Source: CAYTOJ01 sp964439415 (GTDB lineage Bacteria; Pseudomonadota; Alphaproteobacteria; Rickettsiales; CAZAGG01). From it: 7,826 bases of DNA. The stretch is from positions 1-7,826 of the forward strand of contig CAYTOJ010000091.1 of the NCBI GenBank assembly GCA_964439415.1, in the 5' to 3' direction. A program made the position numbers and the translations under genes. The notes below the pieces were generated by a model that was not told where the DNA came from, made no database searches, and was given only the letters and a program-made list of their open reading frames with translations. Shown piece after piece: positions 1-5,869 of the stretch (the stretch's first letter is position 1; every line of letters begins with the position of its first letter).

Positions 1-1619
1 AGTCTTACGCCGCCCTCGTCCAACACCTGTTCAAATTCGCGCTGCATGAACGGGTCTTTCATGTCCCTGATTGGGCGGATTCCCATTAATGGCGCCATGC
101 GCTCAATAATACGGGCGGCTGCTGGCGCGGCTGTCCACCCGGCGGTGGCGTATCCGGCCGTTTCTTTTGTGCCTTTTGGTTCATCCAGTATCACCAGCAG
201 CAGGTATTTAGGGTCATTTATCGGAAATGCGCAGATGAAGGAGGATATCAGCGCTTTACTGTCATATGCGCCTTTGCTGGATTTCTCCGCCGTGCCGGTT
301 TTACCCCCCACATAATAACCATCAACATCACCTTTTGAGCCGGTTCCATGCGCCACCACCAGCCGCATCAGGCTGCGCAGTTCCCGTGATGTTTTCTCAC
401 TTACCACCCGCTCCCCCGCTAGAGCACCATTGCCTTCATGTACAAGAGTTATCGGTTTCAGCATTCCACCATTAAGCAGCGCCATCAGCGATTTCATCAT
501 ATGCAGTGGACTAACCGCTATGCCATGCCCGTATGATACCGTCATCGCGGTAAGCTCACCCCAGGTTTTCGGAACTATCGGCATACCCTTCTCCGGCAGG
601 CCAATATCTACAGGCTCGAAGAGGCCTAGCTTGCCCATAAATTCCTTCTGCTTTATGGGGCCTACCTCCAGCGCCATTTTGGCCGTGCCGATGTTGGATG
701 AATACATAAAAACCTCCGGCACACTAAGCCAGCGCTTTTTAGCATGGTAATCAGTGATGGTGAAGTTAGCGAACTTTATGGGGTTGGTGGCATCAAAGCC
801 GTCATTAATACTGACACGGTTGGAATCAAGCGCCATTGCCGCCGTTATCGCCTTGAAAGTAGAACCCATTTCATAAACACCCAGCGCAGCACGGTTGAAT
901 ATCTTGTCTTTGCCCGCCTTACCCGCTTTGTGCGGGTCAAAATCCGGCAGGCTTACCATTGAAATCAGTTCACCCGTATTTATATCCAGCGCCAGTCCTA
1001 CCGCGCCTATGGCGGAGAATGCATCCACCGCGCTTTGCAGTTCATCCCGCACTATACCCTGTACCCGCACATCCAGACTTAAACGCACCTGCCCGTTTTC
1101 CTGCTGCTTTATCAGCCCTGAATCCACGCTTTTCTCAATACCGGATAAACCATTGCCGTCTGGATCCACATATCCTAAAACATGAGAAAACAGTGACCCG
1201 TATGGATACACCCTGGTATTATCCTCATGAAAACCAATGGCAGGTTCACCCAGAGCGTTTATTTCCTTAGTCTCCAGGGGTGTTGCATCACGCTTTAGCC
1301 ATACAAATGAATTTTTCGCCGCCAGTTTCTTTTTTATTGCTGTTTTATCGGTTTTTAAAATCACCGCTAGTTTGCCAGCCAGTTCATCAGGATTTTTCAC
1401 CTGTTTCGGATTAACATAGAACGACCTGGTTTTAAGCGTAGCCGCCAGTGCCACGCCATTTCTATCAACTACATCCGGCCTTTTTGCATCGTGAGTTACA
1501 GATTTTGGCTGTGCTTTTGCATTTATTGTTTTTGCGGGACTAACCGCGCACTCAAAAAGCCGGAACATAATCAGGCAGAACACTGCCGAATATAAAACCA
1601 TACCGATTCCTATCCTCAT
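1..1619 (-). CDS. ftsI: Peptidoglycan D,D-transpeptidase FtsI (PBP3), 3' end outside window
   Basis: FtsI is the septum-specific penicillin-binding protein that crosslinks peptidoglycan in the divisome, anchored by one N-terminal membrane helix with the catalytic domain in the periplasm. The frame is open to the left edge, showing 539 codons from the chosen ATG; the family usually has about 550-600 residues, so little is missing. Visible features are a membrane segment at about residues 4-20, a PBP-dimer domain beginning around VVDRNGVALA, the SxxK active site S253-T-F-K256 in context YEMGSTFKA, the SSN motif at 307-309 (MYSSNIG), and KTGT at 440-443. The start is ambiguous. ATG at 1619 has GAAGG 8 bases upstream. 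A GTG at 1676, three bases after the ftsL stop, would add 19 residues containing R and K, giving a cytoplasmic tail more typical of FtsI. I use the ATG because its ribosome site is better. Last visible gene of the mraZ-rsmH-ftsL-ftsI operon. Function is nearly certain; the start is not. Confidence 0.95.
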   Translation of the reverse strand, partial: MRIGIGMVLYSAVFCLIMFRLFECAVSPAKTINAKAQPKSVTHDAKRPDVVDRNGVALAATLKTRSFYVNPKQVKNPDELAGKLAVILKTDKTAIKKKLAAKNSFVWLKRDATPLETKEINALGEPAIGFHEDNTRVYPYGSLFSHVLGYVDPDGNGLSGIEKSVDSGLIKQQENGQVRLSLDVRVQGIVRDELQSAVDAFSAIGAVGLALDINTGELISMVSLPDFDPHKAGKAGKDKIFNRAALGVYEMGSTFKAITAAMALDSNRVSINDGFDATNPIKFANFTITDYHAKKRWLSVPEVFMYSSNIGTAKMALEVGPIKQKEFMGKLGLFEPVDIGLPEKGMPIVPKTWGELTAMTVSYGHGIAVSPLHMMKSLMALLNGGMLKPITLVHEGNGALAGERVVSEKTSRELRSLMRLVVAHGTGSKGDVDGYYVGGKTGTAEKSSKGAYDSKALISSFICAFPINDPKYLLLVILDEPKGTKETAGYATAGWTAAPAAARIIERMAPLMGIRPIRDMKDPFMQREFEQVLDEGGVR

Positions 1620-1679
1620 GCTTGATACCTTCAAAGCACACTGAATATTCTCCGCAATTTTGCCCCTTTGTCCCACCCC

Positions 1680-2018
1680 TTACCTGCCACCTATGGATGC
1701 TTTTACAAGGCCGCCGGTTTGTGCATCGTCCACGGCAACAGGCTTGTTCTTCATAGGCAGGGAATCAATCTGCACGATCTGGTAAGTTTTGATTGGCTCA
1801 AGTTTAAGATTCTTCTCCGCAAGAGTTTTCAAGCGCTTTGGTGAGGTAAGATACGCAAGCTCCGCACGTGCCACCTGAATAGCCTCCTGCTTCAGCACAA
1901 TCTCCCGCTCCAGCTTTTTCAGCTCGCGCTCCTTCTCCACCGTTTCATTTTTTATCAGGTAAATCAGACCGGCAGCGCATATGGCCGTAAAAAACCAGAC
2001 GAATGTTTTTAACATCAT
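1680..2018 (-). CDS. ftsL: Cell division protein FtsL
   Basis: FtsL is a small bitopic divisome protein that forms a coiled-coil complex with FtsB and FtsQ and helps activate FtsWI. The 112-residue product has a short cytoplasmic start (MMLK), one membrane helix at about residues 5-22, then a charged heptad-like segment at 24-55 (NETVEKERELKKLEREIV) that should form the coiled coil. This is followed by the conserved-looking stretch AELAYLTSPKRLKTLAEKNL at 52-71, typical of alphaproteobacterial FtsL. The tail after residue 88 is polar and poorly conserved in kind. FtsL sequences diverge strongly, so position between rsmH and ftsI is part of the evidence. Its ATG overlaps the rsmH stop by four bases (ATGA), with AGAGG 7 bases upstream, indicating translational coupling. 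A second ATG follows immediately. Its stop is in the same frame as downstream ftsI. Confidence 0.9.
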   Translation of the reverse strand: MMLKTFVWFFTAICAAGLIYLIKNETVEKERELKKLEREIVLKQEAIQVARAELAYLTSPKRLKTLAEKNLKLEPIKTYQIVQIDSLPMKNKPVAVDDAQTGGLVKASIGGR

Positions 2019-2974
2019 AACCTAACCTCTACTTGAGATTGTACTTTTTGAGCTAATATTTTAGTAGCTGCTCTAAGCCTTGCTGAGCGCGCCCTGGGGT
2101 TTGTCATGCACTCATCCTCCCCCGGCATCAACGCACCGCGGGTAAGTGTATGCAAATAGCATTCCTTTTTCTGCTCTAATGCCTCAAAAGGTGTGTGACG
2201 ATTCGGAGTTGCTATACTTTCCAGTTGGGAACTGATAAAATTTTTTACCATGCGGTCTTCCAGCGAATGGAAGGAAACCACCACCATCCGCCCTTGATTT
2301 TGCAGCATATTGAAAGCTGCATTTAAACCCTGCTCAAGCTCCCCCAGTTCATCGTTCACCCAGATGCGTATTGCCTGAAAAGTTCTGGTAGCCGGGTGTA
2401 TGGCCTGCTTCTTACGTGGCAGCACTAAGGTAATAATCTCCGCCAATTCTGCTGTATCCGTCACCGCTTTTATTTTTCGCGCATTGGTTATAGCCTTGGC
2501 TATGCGGCGGGAGTGCCTTTCTTCCCCGTACATATAGATAAAATCAGCCATGTCTTTTTCATCCAGATCGTTGACGAAATTGTACGCGGTGCGGCTCTGA
2601 CTTTTATCCATCCGCATATCCAGCGGTGCGTTTTTGGAGAATGAAAAACCGCGCTCCCCTTGGTCAAGCTGCATGGAGGAGACACCTAAATCAAACACCA
2701 CGCCATCAGCCTGGATTGGCAATGAATCCATTTTGCTGAATGGCAGATGGTGAAAATCAAAGCGGTTGCCGAATTTATCCTTCAGTACATTAGCAAAAGC
2801 TCCAACGCTTTCATCACGGTCAAAAGCAATAACGCGACAATCCGAATGCTTTAATATTGCCTCAGAATATCCGCCTGCGCCAAAAGTGGCATCAATATAG
2901 GTTTTTCCCTGGGCGGGGCTTAAAATCTCCAGCACCTCTTTCAGCATAACCGGGGTGTGTGCGGAAAATCCCAT
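2015..2974 (-). CDS. rsmH: 16S rRNA (cytosine(1402)-N(4))-methyltransferase RsmH
   Basis: RsmH (formerly MraW) uses S-adenosylmethionine to methylate N4 of C1402 in 16S rRNA, near the ribosomal P site. The protein begins FSAHTPVMLKEVLEIL and has the SAM-binding motif DATFGAGGYS at about residues 28-37, the acidic end of strand 2 in VIAFDRDE (48-55), and FDLGVSSMQLDQGERGFSF near 94-112. Further matches are LDMRMD, the QAIRIWVNDELGELE block near 200-214, VVVSFHSLEDR near 231-241 and the C-terminal NPRARSARLRA. Length is 319 residues, matching the family (about 310-320). The frame can be read from a TTG at 2977, but ATG at 2974 is the better start: its A is the last base of the mraZ TGA (TGATG), and a G-rich GGGGGTGGG lies just upstream. 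This is coupled translation within the dcw operon, and the gene order is the usual one. Confidence 0.97.
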   Translation of the reverse strand: MGFSAHTPVMLKEVLEILSPAQGKTYIDATFGAGGYSEAILKHSDCRVIAFDRDESVGAFANVLKDKFGNRFDFHHLPFSKMDSLPIQADGVVFDLGVSSMQLDQGERGFSFSKNAPLDMRMDKSQSRTAYNFVNDLDEKDMADFIYMYGEERHSRRIAKAITNARKIKAVTDTAELAEIITLVLPRKKQAIHPATRTFQAIRIWVNDELGELEQGLNAAFNMLQNQGRMVVVSFHSLEDRMVKNFISSQLESIATPNRHTPFEALEQKKECYLHTLTRGALMPGEDECMTNPRARSARLRAATKILAQKVQSQVEVRL

Positions 2975-3438
2975 CAATTCCCACCCCCATTTTTCATGCT
3001 CAAAGTCAGGCGGTTCTGCAAAGCTATCTCACGCGCCCTGGACGCGTGCACCTTAAAGCGCTCTTCATTCCAGATTTCAAAGGTCTGACCTTTACCTACA
3101 AAAACCGCACTCTCAACAATCCCGGCGGTTTGCAGCAGCATCTCCGGCAGCACTACCCGGCCTTCGGAATCAAATGATAGTTGCAGGGATGCGCCTAAAA
3201 TGGCGGTTGCGAAGGCGTCCCGCTCCTGCGAGTAAGGATCAAGACTGTCAATTTTATTGGATATAAGCTCAATGCGTTCATAACCGCAGGCTTCCACGCA
3301 TTCATTAACGAAGGAGGGATAAGCGATAATCCCCTGAAATATCTGAGAGTTAAGCGAGTTTCTGAAGGAAGCCGGAACGGATACCCGCCCCTTTTTATCC
3401 ACCTTGTTAATATAAGTTGAAAGGAAAAGCCCTGCCAT
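2974..3438 (-). CDS. mraZ: Transcriptional regulator MraZ
   Basis: MraZ is the first gene of most dcw clusters. In E. coli it is a DNA-binding protein that represses its own operon by binding TGGG-type direct repeats ahead of mraZ. The 154-residue product shows the tandem SpoVT/AbrB-like fold: copy one around NKVDKKGRVSVPASFR (residues 11-26), copy two around LSFDSEGRVVLPEMLL (87-102) followed by ESAVFVGKGQTFEIWNEERF (109-128). The N-terminus LFLSTYINKVDKKGR matches the family, so ATG 3438 is right. The strong AGGAGG lies 16 bases before the ATG, rather far, while a weaker AGGG lies 4 bases before it. The upstream region carries a terminator-like hairpin and a 10-bp-period TGGG array that may be its operator. 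It heads the operon with rsmH, overlapping it by one base. Confidence 0.96.
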   Translation of the reverse strand: MAGLFLSTYINKVDKKGRVSVPASFRNSLNSQIFQGIIAYPSFVNECVEACGYERIELISNKIDSLDPYSQERDAFATAILGASLQLSFDSEGRVVLPEMLLQTAGIVESAVFVGKGQTFEIWNEERFKVHASRAREIALQNRLTLSMKNGGGN

Positions 3439-3464
3439 ATTGCCCTGTATGTCTCCTCCTCTTT

Positions 3465-3499
3465 AAAAAAAGTGGGTTGCGGATTTAGGCCGCAACCCA
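3465..3499 (-). terminator. Intrinsic terminator in the mraZ leader
   Basis: Read on the minus strand, a perfect 10-bp stem (TGGGTTGCGG pairing with CCGCAACCCA, plus-strand arms 3473-3482 and 3490-3499, 7-base loop) is followed by one C and then seven consecutive T (3471-3465). This is a canonical Rho-independent terminator acting leftward. On the plus strand no T-run follows, so it is one-directional. There is no minus-strand gene upstream of it, since obgE is divergent, and it sits directly before the mraZ AGGAGG. It must therefore act on transcripts started from the mraZ leader promoter, as attenuator or as the end of a small RNA. Confidence 0.8.
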
Positions 3500-3590
3500 A
3501 GAATTAGGGAGGTTTGCGTCACCCAAGTAATCCAAAAAAACTACCCACCGATTCACTAAATCTGGGATATGATGGGACTATATGGGATAA
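3465..3590 (-). ncRNA. Candidate UpsM-like leader small RNA
   Basis: A transcript starting near 3590 from the candidate leftward promoter and ending at the terminator T-run would be roughly 125 nt and contain no convincing gene. In Rhodobacter sphaeroides the dcw cluster is preceded by a long mraZ leader with an internal terminator that yields the abundant small RNA UpsM. The layout here (promoter, leader, strong terminator, mraZ ribosome site) matches that arrangement. Sequence homology to UpsM cannot be judged here, and the 5' end is only inferred. The RNA may instead be merely an attenuated leader. Confidence 0.4.
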
Positions 3591-3596
3591 ACTGGA
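3563..3596 (+). promoter_or_regulatory. Direct-repeat array TGGG(A), 10-bp period: candidate MraZ operator
   Basis: On the plus strand TGGGA begins at 3563, 3573 and 3583, and a degenerate TGGAA at 3593, an exact 10-bp spacing over four copies. MraZ proteins are known to bind direct repeats of TGGG type spaced about one helical turn ahead of mraZ. The array lies immediately downstream of the candidate mraZ -10 box and covers the expected start site, a suitable place for autorepression. Its TGGG strand is opposite to mraZ, whereas I recall the reported repeats reading with the gene, so the assignment is good but not certain. Confidence 0.6.
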
Positions 3597-3624
3597 AAAA
3601 TATAGTTAATTACCGCCAGGTCAA
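3597..3624 (-). promoter_or_regulatory. Candidate mraZ (dcw operon) promoter
   Basis: On the minus strand TTGACC (3624-3619, five of six matches to TTGACA) is followed after 16 bases by TATTTT (3602-3597, four of six matches to TATAAT). Transcription would start near 3590, about 150 bases ahead of the mraZ ATG, and run into the TGGG array and then the leader terminator. It was found by eye only; the -10 box could instead be TATATT, at a poorer spacing. Confidence 0.45.
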
Positions 3625-3643
3625 GGCTGAAACATAAACTTAT

Positions 3644-3672
3644 CTGAAATTCACAAAAATGGGGATTAAACT
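3644..3672 (+). promoter_or_regulatory. Weak candidate obgE promoter
   Basis: CTGAAA (3644-3649) and TAAACT (3667-3672) are spaced 17 bases apart, each matching four of six consensus positions. Transcription would start near 3679 and leave a leader of about 46 bases before obgE. Some promoter must lie in this region, because obgE is divergent from mraZ, but this particular match is weak and AT-rich sequence gives such matches by chance. Confidence 0.25.
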
Positions 3673-3725
3673 GTGGGAATAAGTTATAGGTCGCTTAATA
3701 GGGAATTTTAGAAAGAATAAAATCC

Positions 3726-4721
3726 ATGCAGTTTCTTGATGAAGCGAAAATATATTTAAAAGCCGGAAATGGCGGCAATGGCATTGCCAGTTTCCGCAGG
3801 GAGAAAAACGTTCCCTTCGGTGGCCCAAGCGGCGGGGATGGTGGCCGGGGCGGTGATATAATCTTTGAAAGCGCGGAGAATTTAAACACGCTGATTGATT
3901 TCCGCTACCAGCAGCACTTCAAGGCAAAATCAGGAAGACACGGCATGGGCAGCCAGATGAGCGGCGCTGACGGTGATGATATAGTTATAAAAGTTCCTGT
4001 CGGCACTCAAGTTTACGATGAGTCAGGGGAGAATCTCCTGATCGATTTTGACAAGCCAGGTATGCGTAAGATATTCATGCAAGGCGGTTATGGGGGACTG
4101 GGTAATGTGCATTTCAAAAGCTCAACCAACCGCGCACCCCGCACCTGCACCCCTGGTAAGGAAGGTTCAGAGACCTGGGTATGGTTGCGCCTGAAGCTGA
4201 TATCCGATGCTGGCCTGGTGGGGCTGCCCAATGCTGGAAAATCCACTTTCCTTGCCGCTGTATCCCACGCCCGCCCTAAAATAGCGGATTACCCATTCAC
4301 CACGTTAAAACCTCAGCTTGGCGTGGTTAGCGTAGGCGAGTCTGAATTCGTACTGGCGGATATTCCTGGCCTGATTGAGGGAGCGCATACGGGGCTTGGG
4401 CTGGGCGATAAGTTTTTAAAACATGTGGAGCGCGCTGGCGTGCTGCTGCACCTGGTGGATGCCACTCAGGATGATATTGTTCCAGCTTATAAAACCATAG
4501 TGAAGGAACTTAAGGAATACGGGGGAGAACTGCACAAAAAACCGCGTATAGTGGCACTTAGTAAATGTGATGCTCTGGAGCCTGAAATTATTGAAGAGAA
4601 AAAAGCTGAACTGAAAAAAGCAGCACGCCGTAAAATATATGCAATTTCAGCTATAAGTGGCGATGGCATCACTCAAGTTTTGCAAGCCCTGCATGAGAAA
4701 ATAAATGACGGAAATCAATAA
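3726..4721 (+). CDS. obgE: GTPase Obg/CgtA, OCT domain absent
   Basis: Obg is an essential ribosome-associated GTPase involved in 50S subunit maturation, growth control and stress response. The glycine-rich Obg domain fills residues 1-158 (AGNGGNGIASFRREK, GGPSGGDGGRGGD, GGYGGLGN). The G domain follows: P-loop GLPNAGKST at 166-174, switch I ADYPFTT at 187-193, DIPG at 212-215, SKCD at 279-282 in the place of NKxD, and SAISG at 308-312. Length is 331 residues, against about 390 for E. coli, because the variable C-terminal OCT domain is absent, as in many alphaproteobacterial forms. The ATG is preceded only by a weak AGAAAG, but the N-terminus MQFLDEAKIYLKAGNGG fits the family. The gene overlaps proB by 17 bases, so the two are co-transcribed. 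The usual upstream partners rplU and rpmA are not adjacent; a divergent dcw cluster is. Confidence 0.97.
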   Translation: MQFLDEAKIYLKAGNGGNGIASFRREKNVPFGGPSGGDGGRGGDIIFESAENLNTLIDFRYQQHFKAKSGRHGMGSQMSGADGDDIVIKVPVGTQVYDESGENLLIDFDKPGMRKIFMQGGYGGLGNVHFKSSTNRAPRTCTPGKEGSETWVWLRLKLISDAGLVGLPNAGKSTFLAAVSHARPKIADYPFTTLKPQLGVVSVGESEFVLADIPGLIEGAHTGLGLGDKFLKHVERAGVLLHLVDATQDDIVPAYKTIVKELKEYGGELHKKPRIVALSKCDALEPEIIEEKKAELKKAARRKIYAISAISGDGITQVLQALHEKINDGNQ

Positions 4722-5865
4722 TCAGAAACTTCTATCCACTCAGGCTTCTGGCTTCAGGCTTCTGGCTTCAGTCAGGCGCTTAGTTATCAAAATTGGCTCC
4801 AGCATTATCATAGATGAAGCCAGTGCAGGTGAGCGCAAAGAATGGCTGGAGAGCGTGGCGGAAGATTGCGCCGGACTGATTGCAGAGGGCAAGGAAGTAA
4901 TAATAGTCACCTCCGGCGCAGTGGCAATGGGCTGCAGAAGTATGAATCTGAACCGGGCGAAACTGAAGCTGGAACAGAAACAGGCCAGCGCCGCCATAGG
5001 GCAGATATCCCTTGCCGTGGCCTACCGGAGTGCATTCTCCAAAGTGAATCTTCCTATTGCTCAGGTACTCCTCACACCAGACGATACTGAAAACCGCAGG
5101 CGTTACCTGAACGCCCGCAGCACCATGGAAACGCTGCTTGAGCATGGCGTTATCCCGGTAATTAATGAAAATGACACTGTTGCAACGGATGAACTGAAAT
5201 TCGGGGATAACGACCGCCTGGCAGCAAGAGTCGCACAGATGACAGGAAGTGACCTGCTGATAATACTATCAGACATTGACGGGCTGTATAACGCAAACCC
5301 GAATACTAACCCAAAAGCCCGCAGGCTTGACCTGGTGGAGGAAATCACACCGGAGATAGAAATGATGGCGGGTGGAACCGGCTCCCAGCACGGCTCCGGC
5401 GGGATGCGCACTAAAATAATGGCCGCACGGATAGCCGCCGCCTGTGGCTGCGCCAGTATTATAACTTTAGGCAAAATCAATAATCCGCTGAGTGCATTGT
5501 TCTGCGGCGCGGGGCATACTATGTTTAAGGCTTCCTCTACTGCCGCTAATGCCCGTAAAGCATGGATCAGCGGCAGCATGAATCCATCCGGCTCATATAC
5601 ATTGGATAATGGGGCAGTCGCGGCGCTGCAATCAGGTAAAAGCCTGCTTCCATCCGGTGTATCGCGGGTAGATGGCAGTTTTGAACGTGGCGATACCGTG
5701 CGCCTGCTGGATGCAAATGGCGCTGAGATTGGCGTTGGCATTTCAGCTTACTCAGCGCAGGATGCAATAATGATCATCGGCAATAAAAGCTCAGCAATTG
5801 CCTCAATCCTCGGCTATGAAGGCCGTGATGAACTGGTACACAGGAATGATTTGGCTCTACGATAG
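4705..5865 (+). CDS. proB: Glutamate 5-kinase ProB with PUA domain
   Basis: ProB phosphorylates L-glutamate with ATP to gamma-glutamyl phosphate, the first and feedback-controlled step of proline synthesis, in the cytoplasm. The amino acid kinase domain spans about residues 24-270: KIGSS 29-33, VTSGAV 68-73, VINENDTV 152-159, FGDNDRLAA 166-174, LSDIDGLY 188-195 and SGGMRTKIMAA 231-241. A PUA domain follows at about 283-370 (GDTVRLLDANGAEIGVGIS near 329-347). The 386-residue length is slightly above the usual about 370. The extra is an N-terminal extension of roughly 20 residues before RRLVIKIGSS, partly encoded by a 14-bp tandem duplication. No other ATG, GTG or TTG lies between 4705 and the kinase core, so this ATG inside obgE is the only standard start; translation is likely coupled. 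The proA partner does not follow. The stop is 4 bases from the convergent carboxypeptidase stop. Confidence 0.96.
   Translation: MTEINNQKLLSTQASGFRLLASVRRLVIKIGSSIIIDEASAGERKEWLESVAEDCAGLIAEGKEVIIVTSGAVAMGCRSMNLNRAKLKLEQKQASAAIGQISLAVAYRSAFSKVNLPIAQVLLTPDDTENRRRYLNARSTMETLLEHGVIPVINENDTVATDELKFGDNDRLAARVAQMTGSDLLIILSDIDGLYNANPNTNPKARRLDLVEEITPEIEMMAGGTGSQHGSGGMRTKIMAARIAAACGCASIITLGKINNPLSALFCGAGHTMFKASSTAANARKAWISGSMNPSGSYTLDNGAVAALQSGKSLLPSGVSRVDGSFERGDTVRLLDANGAEIGVGISAYSAQDAIMIIGNKSSAIASILGYEGRDELVHRNDLALR
4741..4768 (+). repeat. Perfect 14-bp tandem duplication in the proB 5' end
   Basis: CAGGCTTCTGGCTT occurs twice in direct succession (4741-4754 and 4755-4768). Each unit is itself two near-identical 7-mers (CAGGCTT, CTGGCTT). 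The repeat lies after the obgE stop and within proB codons 13-22, ahead of the kinase core. Since 14 is not a multiple of three, gain or loss of one unit would shift the proB frame. Confidence 0.85.
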
Positions 5866-5869
5866 CAAA

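Noticed and set aside
46..1419. Chain of open frames on the plus strand over the left part
   Set aside because: They lie antisense to ftsI, whose minus-strand frame carries SxxK, SSN and KTGT; the plus-strand products are proline/serine-rich with no recognisable domain.
3195..3500. 101-codon minus-strand frame beginning in the mraZ leader
   Set aside because: It overlaps mraZ out of frame, its start lies within the terminator stem, and it lacks any family resemblance.
5103..5741. 212-codon minus-strand frame
   Set aside because: Fully antisense to proB, whose kinase and PUA motifs are intact; a shadow of codon bias.
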